Assembly (NCBI GenBank): GCA_038373885.1 | Contig: JAWZYV010019913.1 | Coordinates: forward strand, 546,001-610,000 | Direction: 5' to 3' | Length of the DNA stretch: 64,000 nt | From: Cheiracanthium punctorium | Lineage: Eukaryota > Arthropoda > Arachnida > Araneae > Cheiracanthiidae | Shown: piece after piece, positions 1-12,902 of the stretch | How positions within the stretch are numbered: position 1 is the first letter of the stretch | How the letters are laid out: the number at the start of each line of letters is the position of its first letter | Position numbers and translations under genes: made by a program | Notes under the pieces: generated by a model | The model's database searches: none | What the model was told of the DNA's origin: nothing | What the model saw: only the letters and a program-made list of their open reading frames with translations

Positions 1-1435
1 GCATAATTAGTTTACTTTAATTTATGAAGCAAAACCGTGAAGAAGTTTTTGTTCCTTCGTACTACACAAACGTTAATAAAAAAAAATAATAATAAAAAAT
101 AGATACTTTCAAACTAAGTTTCGTAAAGTATAAGCTCATTTTCGAAAAAATGCATCATTCAAAATATTATTCGATTTATGATTATTACTGTTTTTTTTTG
201 TTTTTTTTTTTTTTTTTAAGAAGAAGATTAGAAAACGGTGAGAAACAATGTACAATTTTTCAAAATTTAAAATGAGAAATAGAACAATGTAAGTGCAAAA
301 GTTACTTGGTTACTAATACGATACTAGTTGGTCCCCAGCCCCCAAGAGGGCCCATGTATGTTGGTGTCATATTTAACCTGGCTAAATAAAAATGGTTGCA
401 TTTTCGGGTGTCGTGGCTTCAGTTTAGTCAAGGAAGTTTACTAAAAGATGTAAATTCGTAAAAATTATAAGAAGTTTGAGTAATTTATTCATGCCGTATT
501 TTCATGCGGAGCTCACGGTCTGGTGTATGCATAGAACTGAAAGGAAATGAAAGATGGAAATTAGGGCTTTCTAATAACAGGTTCACTACATCACAATGCC
601 TTTTATTAATATTTCTTATAGTACGAATATCAATCAGATCGCGTAACCTTGGAAAAGAATCGCCCTGACCGAGCAAAGCAGAATGTGCCTCTCAAAGAAA
701 ATGAATGGCCAAGAAATTTTTTCCATCGCCATTTTTCCTGCAAGACAAATTCTTCCAACTTCAGCCAAATTGATTGACAGTTCCGAATTCATACGCACTT
801 TCTTTTACGAGGATGTTTTTATGGTGCCATTTTGTGACTACCTTGTGTCTAAAATGGAAGGTTGTTGTCGTCGATGTATAACTTTTGCCGTAATTAGATG
901 TTTTCGAGTCCATCGATTTGCACGTGTCTGCTTGTTCAACGTGAGAAACTTCTTACTTTTTAATTGATTTGCGCTGTGGGATCTGAACGCACGCATAGAA
1001 AGTGTTCCTTTTTTTTAGGGGGGGGGGAGGGTTTAATTTGCATAGGATCTCACCGGTGCTCAGCTCCTGCACTTCTTTTCTCAGAGTGAATTTTTACGTA
1101 CTAGGCAAAACAACACCCACCAGTTCATTAAGCCGCAATTTCTCCCCTTTTCTCACACAACCGATTTTAACAGGTAGACCAATCAGGATTCGTTCCGCCT
1201 CGAACCGATCCTGAGACCAACAGATTTTGGATCTTCTTCTGTGTATTGTTTAGATTTCTTCAAAGCTAATTTCAGATTTTTTTCATTTCATTTTACTGTT
1301 ATGTGATATAATGAAAGTATATCCAACACGATTACATGGGGAAAATCTTTGAATTATCGTTATTTTAATATAATACACACTACCGAATTCCGTATTGCAG
1401 AGGTTGCGGGGGTTTACAGCACACCACTGAGTATA
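1..1435. other. Unassigned AT-rich DNA
   Basis: Homopolymer T and A tracts and short open frames only. The longest frame (683-967, plus) has no motif I recognise and no convincing splice context. I see no gene here. Confidence 0.5.
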
Positions 1436-1712
1436 AAGGCTGGGGTCCACTCGCGTCCGTTTCCGGACGCAGCGGGTTTTTTTTTAATGGTCAAGGCATT
1501 GTACAAAGAGGGATACAGTGCAGGGGCGAAGAATTTATTGACTTTTAATGACCCGTCGGGATTCGCCGCCAAAGGATAACGTGTGAAACCACAAAAGCAC
1601 GTCCACCGCTCAGTGGGGGCACTTTTCTCCCCAATCCGTCTTCAAGATTCTGAAAAATACATTGGGTTCCCTTTCTATCGTACTGAAACGCACGCGAGTG
1701 GACTTTAGCCTT
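1436..1712. mobile_element. Small TIR element (MITE), 277 bp
   Basis: The ends are inverted repeats of about 28 bp: AAGGCTGGGGTCCACTCGCG on the left and its counterpart AAGGCTAAAGTCCACTCGCG read on the minus strand from the right. No transposase is encoded. I could not identify a clear target-site duplication, so the superfamily is undecided. Confidence 0.6.
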
Positions 1713-2770
1713 AAACACGAACTATAGAGAATATTAGAGCTCCGGCACTTTTTTCTGCTAGAAATTAAGCCCTGAGGAGGGGTGGGGGGGCGGGATTTAT
1801 CAAAAAGGGCACTTCCTTTGAGCAAAAAACATCTCACTGGATTCTTTCTATGAACAATGTACAGCCAGGCCCCGATTATCACACGGACATAGGGGCACGT
1901 GCCCTGGGCACACATCCAACAATAGGCCAAAAAATTGTATTTAGAGTGACATATAGAGGCACGAAAATCGAACCAGCTATATATAGGGGCACAAAATTTG
2001 AAAAGCACCTTGGGCACAAAAGTATTGCAGCCAAGCCCTGTGCACAGCTAGCGTACTTTTAAAAGTACATTTTCCTTACCTCCTAGACATTTCCCCATTA
2101 TTTATTATGCATAGAATTACGTAAAAATCAGCTTCGTACAAAATATATTACATCAAACTTTATCCCATGGTGTCCCCTTTTCTCCCCATTATCTGTATGA
2201 TCATGTCCTTCCTCTCTCTTCCCTTTTGATTGACACAGATTTAAAATATTTGATTTAAACTTCCTGTTCCAAGCCTCTACCAATTGGAAGCAGATGAAAA
2301 ACCTCTATATGGTTTTGTGTCCATTTCAAGTTTTGTAGCCTTTCCCATGTTAAAAAACCGCTAGTTACATTTCCCCTTAAAAAACACTTTTTAAAATGTT
2401 AGGATTCGATTAGTAAATGATTCAAAAGCAGACAAGCCCCCCCCCCCTTCTCTAAAGAGCAGGGCACATAGGCACTAAAAAGGGAAAAAAAGCTGGCTGG
2501 GCGTGGTATTTTTCAATGCCACTTTTGGCCCTCGATGGACTGGACGAGGTGAAACAGTGGGCTTTGCCAGCACTTTCACCAGATTTATCATGTATCGATT
2601 TTTTTTATGATTTTTACTGACGATTTTTCACTTATGACTACGTAAGTGAAAGATACTGACGAAAATTTCACCAGCATTAACCATAGTCATAACCAGCAGA
2701 ATGCTAGATATCCGTCTCTTTACAGGACACACATACGCACACACACATACATATACATATATGCATGGAA
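1713..2770. other. Unassigned repeat-like DNA
   Basis: Contains a C tract near 2440 and a CA/TA simple repeat near 2735-2765. No gene seen. Confidence 0.45.
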
Positions 2771-2936
2771 CAGTGGCGGATTAATGCAAGTTTGTCGGGG
2801 GGTCGGTTAGTTAGAAGATTGACATATACATCCATTTTATGGAAGTGAAATAGGATCTTTGACATTAATTTCTTTTTTCTCGGGGGGGGGGGAGGAGGGC
2901 AGTTGCCCCCTCCGCCCCCGCTTAAATCCGCCTTTG
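2771..2936. mobile_element. hAT-like MITE, copy 1 (CAGTGGCGGATTAA family)
   Basis: It begins CAGTGGCGGATTAA and ends with a near inverted copy (TTAAATCCGCCTTTG). The flanks GCATGGAA and ACTTGGAA agree at 6 of 8 positions, as expected of an old 8-bp target duplication. It is clearly homologous to the copy at 6545-6705, including the inner CATCCATTTTATGGAAGT block and the G- and C-runs near the right end. Non-autonomous. Confidence 0.75.
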
Positions 2937-3178
2937 ACTTGGAATAATAAAACCCTGGGAAATCTTTTTGTCCTTATTTATATTTTACAACTATCACAAT
3001 TACCTAACCTCAATGACATGCGCAGAGCGTTTCTGAAGAGTCATCCTTCTATAGTTTTTAAGCGCGAACCCACATTTAATCTGCTTACTTCCATTGTTGC
3101 AAAGAGGGAATGTTCATCTTGTGACCTAGCAAAGAAAGAAGTGAGCAGATTAAACTTGTGTTCAACAGGAAGGAGGGG

Positions 3179-3260
3179 TACCCTAAAAGCAATTTTGCTC
3201 GGGCCATCATCGGCTGGCTACGTGGCCGGTGGTCGCCCGAGCAAAATTGCTAGTAGGGTA
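3179..3260. repeat. 82-bp near-perfect hairpin
   Basis: The left arm starts TACCCTAAAAGCAATTTTGC and the right arm ends with its reverse complement; 24 of 26 positions pair. The roughly 30-bp centre can itself fold (CCATCATCGGC against GCCGGTGGT). It is GC-richer than the surroundings. It could be a foldback element or a hairpin transcript; nothing fixes the function. Confidence 0.65.
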
Positions 3261-6200
3261 AACTCCATGACAACGTTCTCCCTTCCCACTTTTGCGTACA
3301 CAACTGCTATCAAATGCTACATCAAGTGGACTTTCAAGCAAGAAAATAAAATTTACATTTTTGTCAGGATGTCGGGAAGTTCTGAGGATTAAAAAACCGA
3401 GTGCCCGAGTTCTGGAATTATGTAAAAATCGTAATTCTGCTAATCTAGCAGTGAATTTGTCTTAAGTATAATGTTGAGATTAAAACTAAAAAGATTTGTA
3501 AATAAATACACATAAATGTTTAATTAAACAGTAGGAGACGTTTCGGGTAGTGCAAATGGTCCACCCATCTTCAGCTGTGGAGAGGTCCTCTTTATACGCA
3601 AGTAGAAAATGAGGGAAGGCTTACTTATTTATTTTTTAATTTTATTTAAAGCGCTAGAGTGCTATTAATTTCACGCCAGTAAAAAATGTGTGGACAATTT
3701 TAAGTTTCCCTTTTGAAATTTCAAAATAATAGTTTTTTTCTCAATTCTTATATTGAGAAAAAAAAATCATTTTTTGAATTCTGAAATCAGTTCTGTTAAG
3801 ATTAACATAGGCTGGACTTGTGGATTACGTCACACTTCCGAATATAATAAAACAAGGAAGACAAATAGTGTCGGCACATGGATTATGATACACTTTCCAA
3901 TGCAAAGAAGCAAGAAAGACAAATAGCAGCATAGATTGTGATATACTTTTAATATACAGCGCTTTACTGCGTGCTTAAAATTTGAAAGGTTTTCCGAAGA
4001 AAAAAAAACTATTACTGTTAGTTCTCTCATGTTCTCCTTGTATGAAATGAGGAACTTTCCAGTGATTAAGAAGGGTCGACTCTTTGTACCACCCAAAAAC
4101 GGTGCGTACAACTTTACATTTATGTGCATTATTTACAAATATCTACATTGTTTTGACTTTTTAAGACCAGTTTTCGAGAGTTCTTATCATAATGTTAAGA
4201 CATTGGGTTAAGAACCGTCTTTCTTTCATGCCAACAATACTTTTAATTGAAATAAAAGTACAAGTAAACCATTGAGGGAAAACCATTGAATCTCACATTC
4301 ATTTTATTCTCGTAATTTAAAAGTGAAGATTCCGAAAAACTCACCAGCTGAAATTCAATGTGAATTTCAGTCTCCTTAGGTTCAAGCTGTTTTTCAAAAA
4401 ACATATAAATTAAAACTATTAAAAAGTCATGAACGTTTGCAAAGACTAACTTGTTTACCTCAACTACAGAAAAAACGTTTGAAAAACAAACGACATCGAA
4501 ATAGTAATTTTATCCTTCTCGTTATGTCCAGTTTTTTGAAAATATACTTTCATTTAAAAATACATTCGAAACAAGGACCAATAAAATACCAGAATGACCA
4601 CTGACTGAATTTCTTGACGCAACCTACCGTGAACCTGTTATGTTTGAATATATCGATACAAAAGAACAACAGAAGAAGAAAGAAAGAAGAAGAAGAAGAA
4701 GAAAAAAAAAAAAAAGCCGAGAGATCTTGAACTGAGATGATTTTTAACCTTAACCGCGAAAAAGAAAGAAAAGAAAGGTGCATTGAAATAGCTGATGAAT
4801 GCATACAATTATTCACAGAAACTTGCGTCAAACCCCATAACTTCCTTCGACTCACGTCATTGAAGATGTTTAGGTCAAAAGTCTGATTGACAGGATCAAT
4901 TCATCAAGACGAACTTTGACATCTGATGTACCAATTATTGAAAAAAAAAAAAGTAATCATTGGCAAAACACTATTTACAGTTTTCAGATTTAATATGTTT
5001 CAACGTACGAGAACGATAATACGCACTGACGCAACTTTGTGGGGGTTAAGACTTCTTAGAAAGCTTTTAGCCCCCCTGTACAAGAAATTCATTTTCCACT
5101 GAAAAGAAAAGATACAGACACTTCTAGGGGAACTATAAGCCCTTCTTCAATGCAACCTCCAAAAATCTTATTCAATTAAGCCGTGATTAACTTTTTAAAA
5201 AGCACTTCTACTTAGAAACTTTGCTATTAAAAATGTTGTGAAGTACGGAGGAAGTCCGAGAATGGTTATAATTTTATTTAGGGTTATAAATTAAAATTTA
5301 AATTCATTAGAATCCTCACCATAAACGTTATCTTTAAAATAAGGTGTGTTCTTGTAAAACATGCAACAGCTTTCTTTCTTTAAAAAAAAAAAAAAAAACA
5401 AAAAAAAAAACACGCATGACAGTAAAAAAAATAAAATAAATATTTTTCCTTAAATTTAATAATGTTTACAATTAATAGTAGTTTTACAAAATCTTGTGTA
5501 AAATTTTTATTTAAAAGTTTTTCAAGTACTTCATCCGCGTATTCATTCACATTTCTCCTTAGATTTGTAAAACGCATGATGTATTTGCTGATTTTTGCAA
5601 TCATATTTGGATTGCGAAAATCAATTTGAAATATATAGTGTATTTAGTTTTTTAGCACATTTTAACTTCAATAAACATAAAGAGTTTATTTTATTAATTG
5701 CCCTATTTCACAGAAATTATTGTTTAACATTTGAATGCTTTTAATTTTTTTTTTTCCGGGAGGGGGCTTGAAGGTGAAATTACAGTATTTAACACAATGT
5801 TATCCTAAATGTTTCACGCCGAGTTCGTTACGTATTTCTTTTCATGTTCATTTAGAAATAATGCTTATGAAACTACTCTGTTACGCAAATCGTTTCACTG
5901 AATGCACAAATGAATCTGTAAAACCAATTTCTTAGCAAGGGATATACCCAAGTAGGGAAACCAGATTACCAGGCGTCAATTCTCCGTCTCGGCCATCTAC
6001 AATTTCGTTATTACTGTCATTATTATTGTTACCGTACTTTTAAGTCAGGATTCTTTCTTTCTTTTCTTTTTTTTTTTTTTTTTTTTTTTTACACGGATTG
6101 CAAGTATATATATTTTGGAGCTATTTTACACCAATGGAGTATATTTGACACATTGTACAAGGAGAAAAATCAAAATGCAAGCGAGTTCAGTTATAATTAT

Positions 6201-6536
6201 TTTTTTATGTTTATGATCTCTTTTCCACCAAGCAAATTTTAATGATTGTACGTGTGTGCGCGCGCATACAGGGAAGATTTATGAATTTATTTATGAAGAA
6301 ATTCGAAATTTCCGACTTGAACGACACTTTTTCTTATTTTCGCTATTAAAATGATAGCACTTCATCCCCTATGCTGAAAAACGAATTAGAATTTAATGAC
6401 CGTCTTAAAATGCCTGAAATAATTTTTGGTTGAAAACACGAATATGGCAATACACGGAGGATTTATCGAGTCAAAGTTGCTGTTCCGAGTTAACATCAAA
6501 TGTTTTTTTTTGTAACAATTATCATCCTTTCAGAGT
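3261..6536. other. Unassigned AT-rich DNA
   Basis: Poly-A/T tracts, a GAA-rich simple repeat near 4675-4715, and short frames without recognisable domains. No gene or intact element seen. Confidence 0.45.
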
Positions 6537-6544
6537 TAAGAAAA

Positions 6545-6705
6545 CAGTGGCGGATTAATTCAATTTTGTCGGGGGGGGGGGGCGTTAGTTAGAAGACTGA
6601 CATACACATCCATTTTATGGAAGTAAAATAGGATCTTTTGCATTACTTTCTTTTTAGTAGGGAGGGGGGGGTGCTGTCGCCCCCTCCCCCGTTAATCCGC
6701 CCTTG
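6545..6705. mobile_element. hAT-like MITE, copy 2 with perfect 8-bp TSD
   Basis: It begins CAGTGGCGGATTAA and ends TTAATCCGCCCTTG. A perfect 8-bp duplication TAAGAAAA flanks it (6537-6544 and 6706-6713). Eight-bp duplications with CAGNG-type ends are the hallmark of hAT elements. At 161 bp it carries no gene and must have been moved by a transposase encoded elsewhere. Sister of 2771-2936. Confidence 0.88.
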
Positions 6706-6713
6706 TAAGAAAA

Positions 6714-7833
6714 TGAAATAGAATTTTAGAAATTGCGTCTTACCGTTTGAGTAAAAAGATAAGAAGGAGAGGTGATTTAAACGTAGTCATGTAGACCCGT
6801 GGGACAAGCCATTCCAAAAATTTTTGATGAGATATTGAGCTCTTTACTTCCAATTTTTCACAGTTATGCATACTTTATAAGCATTTTGTATAAATGTAAG
6901 GTAATAGGGCTAACAATCCCTTTTCCTTTTATGTTTCAGGTTGGGAGGAGGGTAAATCAAAGGCGTTTGAGTAGCAAAATTTTCTTAAAAAATAGATATG
7001 ATCTTGTCGAAATAATTGAAAAATTCGGCCCTTCTGCATTTCGCTTCCTTTCTATTGAATTAGCAGTAACACTCGACAACAACAACAAAAAAAAAAAAAA
7101 AAAAAAAAAAATCAGTTAGTCTTTTTTTGTTTAAAATATCCTCAGGATATATTAATGTAGGATTGCTTATAGCTTAGTTTTAAGGTGTCCGTTGAAATAA
7201 CGTGATGAATATAACAAACACTTTTGATTTAATATCCACGAAATATTTGTTAACATGGTACATTGTAATATCGTGCTTTAATTCATATTATCGTATCAAA
7301 TCTTCTCTATTTTTTAATTCATTATCTAATTTTGAAATCACATAACTAAACAAAACAACAAAAAAAAAATTAATAGACCATATTCGTATCTTAAAAAAAA
7401 GTTATGTTGAATCTAAAATGCTTAATTCAAATCTTCCATGGCAATGTATTTCAGCAGAAGAAAATAATTTGTTCTAATCTCCGGAGAAATGTAAAGTCAA
7501 ACTGTAATCTGGATGAGCTATTTAGAATCCCATAAATTGCGAATTTATTTTCATAGATGACGTAAATTTTGTGAGTGTTTATAGATCACACGCAATTTTT
7601 CATTTATGACGCAAGAAATTTCATTTATTTTTCTAACGGAGTAATATTATAACTTAACCATGATATATATTCTTTACTTTGCAAAGGACTGTAATCCCAC
7701 GTTAAAATAAAGTTTTCAAAAATATATGTTTAATTTACTGTTAAAAAAAACAGTAATTGAGTATTTATACTTAACTAGAAATAAATCATATTTCTATAGA
7801 CCTTCTCAAAAAGGAAAATACATTATGTGATAA
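6714..7833. other. Unassigned AT-rich DNA
   Basis: A-rich tract near 7085-7110; otherwise no gene, repeat or terminus recognised. Confidence 0.45.
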
Positions 7834-9913
7834 TCTTATAAATAAAAATGAAATTCTGTTTGTTTGTTTGTTTGTGGATTTGAGTTGTATACAAATCCAC
7901 AAAAATGGACATATCAGCCTGAAATTTTGCACAGATATGTAGAATAATATAGAATAAATCATAGTCCACTTTAAAACTTTGAAAGTCCACCCGTTCCCGG
8001 AATTTAAGAGATTTTTTATGTTCTCCACGCAAAAAGCTTTCCGTAATTGTAACCCCTGTAGTGAAAAAAGTGTGAAATAAGGATCGTGGTTGCCATGTCT
8101 GGCGATTTTGCCGAATAAGATGTTTTAAATTCTCAAAGTAAAAATAAAAGAATAATAATGATTTTTTTTTTTGTTAGTTTATATTCGTAAGGTTATTTTT
8201 TTTTTAAATTATAATATCGTGTGCATGGGAAATCGGAGCAGGAATGGAATGTTTTATACGCAAAACAATAAGAATTGAAGATTTCCGAGGCTAATAGGTA
8301 ATTTTTTTTAGTTTGGCGAAAAAATAAAATGGCTCAAATGCCGATTTTGAGAAAGTGAGTTCTAGCGGTTTGCACAGATTTCGGCTTGGCGCAATTTATT
8401 GAGAGCTTAAGGAAATAGGTTTTTGAAAACAAGTGCAATTAGAATACAGCGTTAAATTTTAATGATTCGTGAAGAAATAATGCAGTTGTTAAGGGATTTC
8501 AAGCGATCTATCTCCAGAATTCTCGCCAAATGAGTACATTGATTTAAGTTGGGGGAATTCCGCCAAATTTCAGAAAATTGAAATCTTCTTTCTCATTTAC
8601 TACATCGGAGTAACGATGAATAAAACACGTTATAGTTGATAATTTTAAAAATTTCGGCTGTATTAAGGGATTCCACTTTTGAAATAAAGGCTTGCTTTAC
8701 TTTTTCGCGGTCGAACCATTTCCCATATTGATTGCTGCTAAGTCAATGCTTCGAATGATTTCCTGAAAAAACTCTTGCAAAATGGGGTATGTTGGCACTT
8801 TGGCGAGGCTTAGATTTGAAACTGGATTTTATTTGAGACTGGGATATATAATGACACTGGTTATAGATAAAAATGAATGTTGGTATGTGTGTATGAGGTT
8901 GAAAAACTCTAGCACCGTTGCACCATGAAATTTGGTTCACCTAAGTCTTTTATCATTGAGAAGCTTTTTATGCTATCCGTTTTCCTCTAACTTGCCACTA
9001 GGTGGCGCAGCAGAACGTCGAATTCTATTCCGTTTAGCCGTTTACTATGCGAATATCGTCCAACCGATTTCGCGATGAAATTTGTTACACGCGGATATTA
9101 GAACACGGAGAATATTTTTCACTATCCATTTTGCTGTAACTTGCCGCTAAATGGCGCTGCAACGCATCAACTTCTATACCGTTCGACCGACCGGCATAAA
9201 ACTTCTTATACTTACACATTTCAGCACGAAGAATATATTCTAACTGTGTTCCTTTTGATGTTACTCACCACTAGATGCCGCTGCAATGCATTATTATTTT
9301 AACTCGCCACTAGATGACGCTGCAGCAGGCCAAATTCTTGACCATTCAAACGGTCGCTATGAAAATAGGTATACATAGCTATTTGAACAATGAGAATATT
9401 TTGGCGTTATCCATTTTGCTATAACTCGCCACTTGACGACACTGTAGCAAATCATTACTTTAATTAACCACTAGATCGCGCTGCAGTGCATCACTTCTTG
9501 ACTTTGCAATTGATCGCTATGAAAATAGGTATACATAGATATCTGAACACGGTGAAGAGTTTGGCGCTATCCATTTTCCTATATAATTTGCCACTAGATG
9601 TCATATGACACATGAACTTCACAGGGCTGTCCAGCCGATCGTCCTGAAATTTCGTATTCATCGATATCTGAATGCGAAGAATATTTCCGCCGTATCCGTT
9701 TTGCTAAAACTCGCCACTAGATTGCGCTACGCCGCATGACCTTCTGCACCGTACAAACGATTGCCTTGAAATTCGGTATGCATGGTTATTGAACACAATA
9801 TAAAGCGATATCCATTTTGCTATATCTCTTTATTACAATAAATAGTAATCACCACAAATCGTAATATCAAAAAGTCCATTCATTCCCGTGCGAAGAACGG
9901 GTATTTCAGCTAG
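7834..9913 (+). mobile_element. Non-autonomous Helitron (H1)
   Basis: The left end is TCTTATAAATAAAAATG preceded by A. The right end is a short hairpin (stem CCCGT / ACGGG) followed by ATTTCAG and CTAG, then T. A|TC...hairpin...CTAG|T without target duplication is the Helitron signature. No Rep/helicase is encoded in the 2.08 kb, so it is non-autonomous. The second half is an irregular tandem array carrying CTCF-like motifs (separate entry). A related but rearranged copy lies at 62092-62625. Confidence 0.82.
8995..9727 (+). repeat. Tandem array with eight CTCF-like motifs
   Basis: Degenerate repeat units contain phrases such as CTATCCATTTTGCTATAACT followed by CCACTAGATGNCGCTGC and a block like GAAAATAGGTATACAT. 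The 14-bp core occurs at 8995 (CCACTAGGTGGCGC), 9144, 9268, 9307, 9429 (degenerate), 9468, 9591 and 9714. Seven of the eight retain CC[AG]CTA. The core resembles the consensus bound by the insulator protein CTCF in animals. The array lies wholly inside Helitron H1. Binding is inferred from the motif alone. Confidence 0.7.
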
Positions 9914-10055
9914 TTCAGAATATAAAAATGAAAGTATAGTGGCTATTCAATACTTATAGTTTGGTTACTCATAGATGGCAGCACTTGATAGTAAGACTTA
10001 CTTTCTCATTACCATAACCAATCCTCTCGTTTCTTCGGTTGCAATTATTCTAGTT

Positions 10056-10479
10056 CATAGGTTTCCTATCTTTTTTGAACTGGCCCCCCCCTCCCGCTCC
10101 AGAGAAATCAGAATGTACATAATGCATGGTGAAAACAAGAATTAAATTAAAAAAAAATTAGTAATAGATAGAATATTGTTGGAATTGAAACTCTACTGAA
10201 TTTCTTCTTCATTTAAAAAAGAGGAATAAAAGTTTTAGAGAGGTATATTAGAGAGGTATCTCTTTCTCTCAACAGTGAAGTCTCATGTCGAAATATACAC
10301 GTGATAGAAATGAATTATTAGTGATTTTTAAGTCTTTTTTAGACTATATTCATGGTTAATATTCCCATGCCCCTCCATGCCATATCAACACCCCCTAATT
10401 TTCTCTGGGTCTTTTACCGCCCCCCTGAAAGCCTCAAACGCCCACAAGGTGGCATTATCGCCCACGTTGGGAACCTATG
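10056..10479. mobile_element. hAT-like MITE, 424 bp, perfect 8-bp TSD
   Basis: Inverted ends (CATAGGTTTCC on the left; GGGAACCTATG on the right) are flanked by a perfect 8-bp duplication TTCTAGTT at 10048-10055 and 10480-10487. The interior has C-rich runs and no transposase frame. Confidence 0.82.
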
Positions 10480-10487
10480 TTCTAGTT

Positions 10488-11202
10488 CGAAGTGACAAAG
10501 TTCAATGTAATTTACTGCAATAAAATTCAATCTTACATATTTTCTAAAGATTTTGCTGATTGTTAAAAAAAACTTTTTAAAATTTTTCGTTTTTATTAAA
10601 ATATTACAATATTAGATTGATTTAAAATATTAACTTTATTTGTATTTTGACAGGAGCGATCATAGTCACAGGATTTTTGAATACCTTTAAAAACAAACCT
10701 ATGATGTTGAACACCTGAAAAAATTAATAAAGCTTGGTGCTTCACTCTTTGCATTATGGCCTGACATTCATCTGTCTGTCTGGTACAACTTTCAGAAAAA
10801 ATTCATAAGCACAAAAATCACCTTCAAAAATGGGCCCAGGATTTACCCATTTTTGGAAGCATCACAAAACACTGCATATTTAGCATTTTTTCCCTAACAA
10901 TTTCGTAACTCTCTTATAGGTTCAATCTCAATCTCAGTTCACAGTGCAACTTGTAAAAAGACATTCTAAAATTTTCCAAGTCTCTAGCTCAATTAAATTT
11001 TTTAAAAAGCCGTTCAAAATTTGCATGATTTTCAAGTGCAGCAGCCTTAATGTGTGAAAATGAAAATGTAAGCTTAGAGATATTTTTGCTGGAAAGATCA
11101 ATTTATATTTAAAGGAAAGCATTTGTTTTCTGGAATGCACTTTAAAAACTAAAACTATAAAATATTTATATTAAGAAGCATATAATATATAATATTTATA
11201 GT
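10488..11202. other. Unassigned AT-rich DNA
   Basis: No gene, tRNA-like sequence or element terminus seen. Confidence 0.45.
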
Positions 11203-11214
11203 AAGACTTCAGCT

Positions 11215-11477
11215 GAGCTGTGGTAGCCAGTTGAGAGAGGCATTGGTCTCGCAGCCGAAAGGTTGTGAGTTCGATCCTGGGACCAACCTAAGATCGCCTA
11301 ACGATTGGTAGTGCTGCCATTTATCGGCTCCAGAATGAGGTAGACATGAACTGTTTGGGAGTCTGTAGTAGAAATGAACACACTTGGCAGGTACTGCCGC
11401 TATCGATCTAATCTGGATTTGGGGTTGGCTACAAAGCAGAGGTGCCGAAGCCCCCATAATCCATGAAAACAAGACAG
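11215..11477 (+). mobile_element. tRNA-derived SINE with 12-bp TSD
   Basis: The head contains an A-box-like TAGCCAGTTGAG and a B box GAGTTCGATCC about 40 bp later, the internal RNA polymerase III promoter of a tRNA-derived SINE. A tRNA-unrelated body follows and ends A-rich. A perfect 12-bp duplication AAGACTTCAGCT flanks it (11203-11214 and 11478-11489), typical of LINE-mediated target-primed insertion. The copy appears full length and fairly young. The partner LINE is not identifiable from this window. Confidence 0.88.
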
Positions 11478-11489
11478 AAGACTTCAGCT

Positions 11490-12130
11490 ATTACTAAAAA
11501 TATATTTAAAAATACACTAAAAAGAATTATTCACTCAATTATAATTGACTGCATTTTTAGGAACAAGACTTAAAAAGTCTGCCATTTAAAACATATTTTT
11601 AAGTAAATAACATGTTTACACAAGTAATATCCCCCCCCCCCCCCCGTTTTGAAGCAGAAAAAATAGCTTTATACAATATTATCTAGTAAATTTCCCGCCC
11701 CGCATAATAATCACACCTAGACTTTCACAATGAAAAATTGGCAAAAAGTAAACACAGTATTAATTTTTTTTTTTTAAACCTCGAAAACATTTCTGACAAA
11801 ATTTAAATTGGTGCTAAAAACTACCACATCAATATTACAATTTATAAAATGATGTCCATTAAAAAAAAAAAAGTGCCAATGTATACAATTACAGAATACT
11901 TTTCAAACACTAAGTGAAATATTGGCCACTACACAAATTTTTTAAACTGTTATACTTTTTGAATAAAAAAGGTTCATTAAAAAAATATTTTATATATACA
12001 CAAGAATGCCTCTACAAAATGGTTTACAAAATTTTTTGAATGAATTTAAGAAAACTATTCTTTTACATACAGTTAAAACAATGATTGGTCTTTCCTTAAC
12101 ACAACTTATACAAGTACACAATTAAATATA
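11490..12130. other. Unassigned AT-rich DNA
   Basis: A 16-base C run near 11631-11645 and A/T tracts; no gene seen. Confidence 0.45.
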
Positions 12131-12847
12131 CAGTGTGTCCCCAAAAGTTGGTAATGGGCTTTAATTCTTTATCTATTAGAGATAAGTGACAATGTAAATT
12201 GAAAAAATGTTCAAAATATGGTTGGAAAAAAGACTGAAAAAGAAAAAATTCCTCCCGTTCATTTACAAAAAGTTACACTTTTTTAATTTGTATACGACCA
12301 TCAATACAAAAATAAATCCCATTTAGTAAAGTGTACCCCATACATTAAAGAGATTGAGGTGACACAATTTGAGAATTATATCCTAAAAAATGTCAGAGAT
12401 ATGAAGATAAATATAACGCTGGCTTAAACGATAAAATGGCTCTCGAAAGGAAAAAATCACACCGAATGATTGCATTTCAAGGGCCGTATGGAAATTACAA
12501 AAGAAAATCCCTTTTTCCCCCACTTGAGTAATAAAGATTTACATTCAAAATCATGTATAGCCTCCGATAATATCTCTGATAGGTTGTGTGATGAAAGGCT
12601 GAAATTTGGTACATGACCTCATTAGTGTATGGTGCACTAATTTGGAATTTTACTAATTGTGAATTTTTTTGTATAGGATTTGTATACAAATTAAAAGTGT
12701 AACTTTTTGTAAAACGAGAGGAATTTTTTCTTAATGGAGTCTTTTTCTGACCTTATTTTGAACATTAAAAAAATAAATAAAAAGTAAATTCTTTATCTGC
12801 AATAGATAAAGAATTAAAGCCTGTTGCCAACTTTTGAGGACACCCAG
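12131..12847. mobile_element. mariner-type MITE with long TIRs
   Basis: Termini CAGTGTGTCCCCAAAAGTTG and GTTGCCAACTTTTGAGGACACCCAG are inverted, with similarity extending about 150-200 bp inward (including the GTGTAACTTTTTGTAAA block). TA flanks both sides (12129-12130, 12848-12849). This is the layout of a Tc1/mariner foldback MITE. No transposase remains. A related end occurs at 22212-22297. Confidence 0.8.
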
Positions 12848-12902
12848 TATATATATATGTTTCTTGCATTTTCCCCAATCTGCTATTTTCTGAAAACAAT
12901 AT

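Noticed and set aside
683..967. 94-codon plus-strand frame near the left edge
   Set aside because: No motif, no splice or homologous context that I can recognise; length is compatible with chance.
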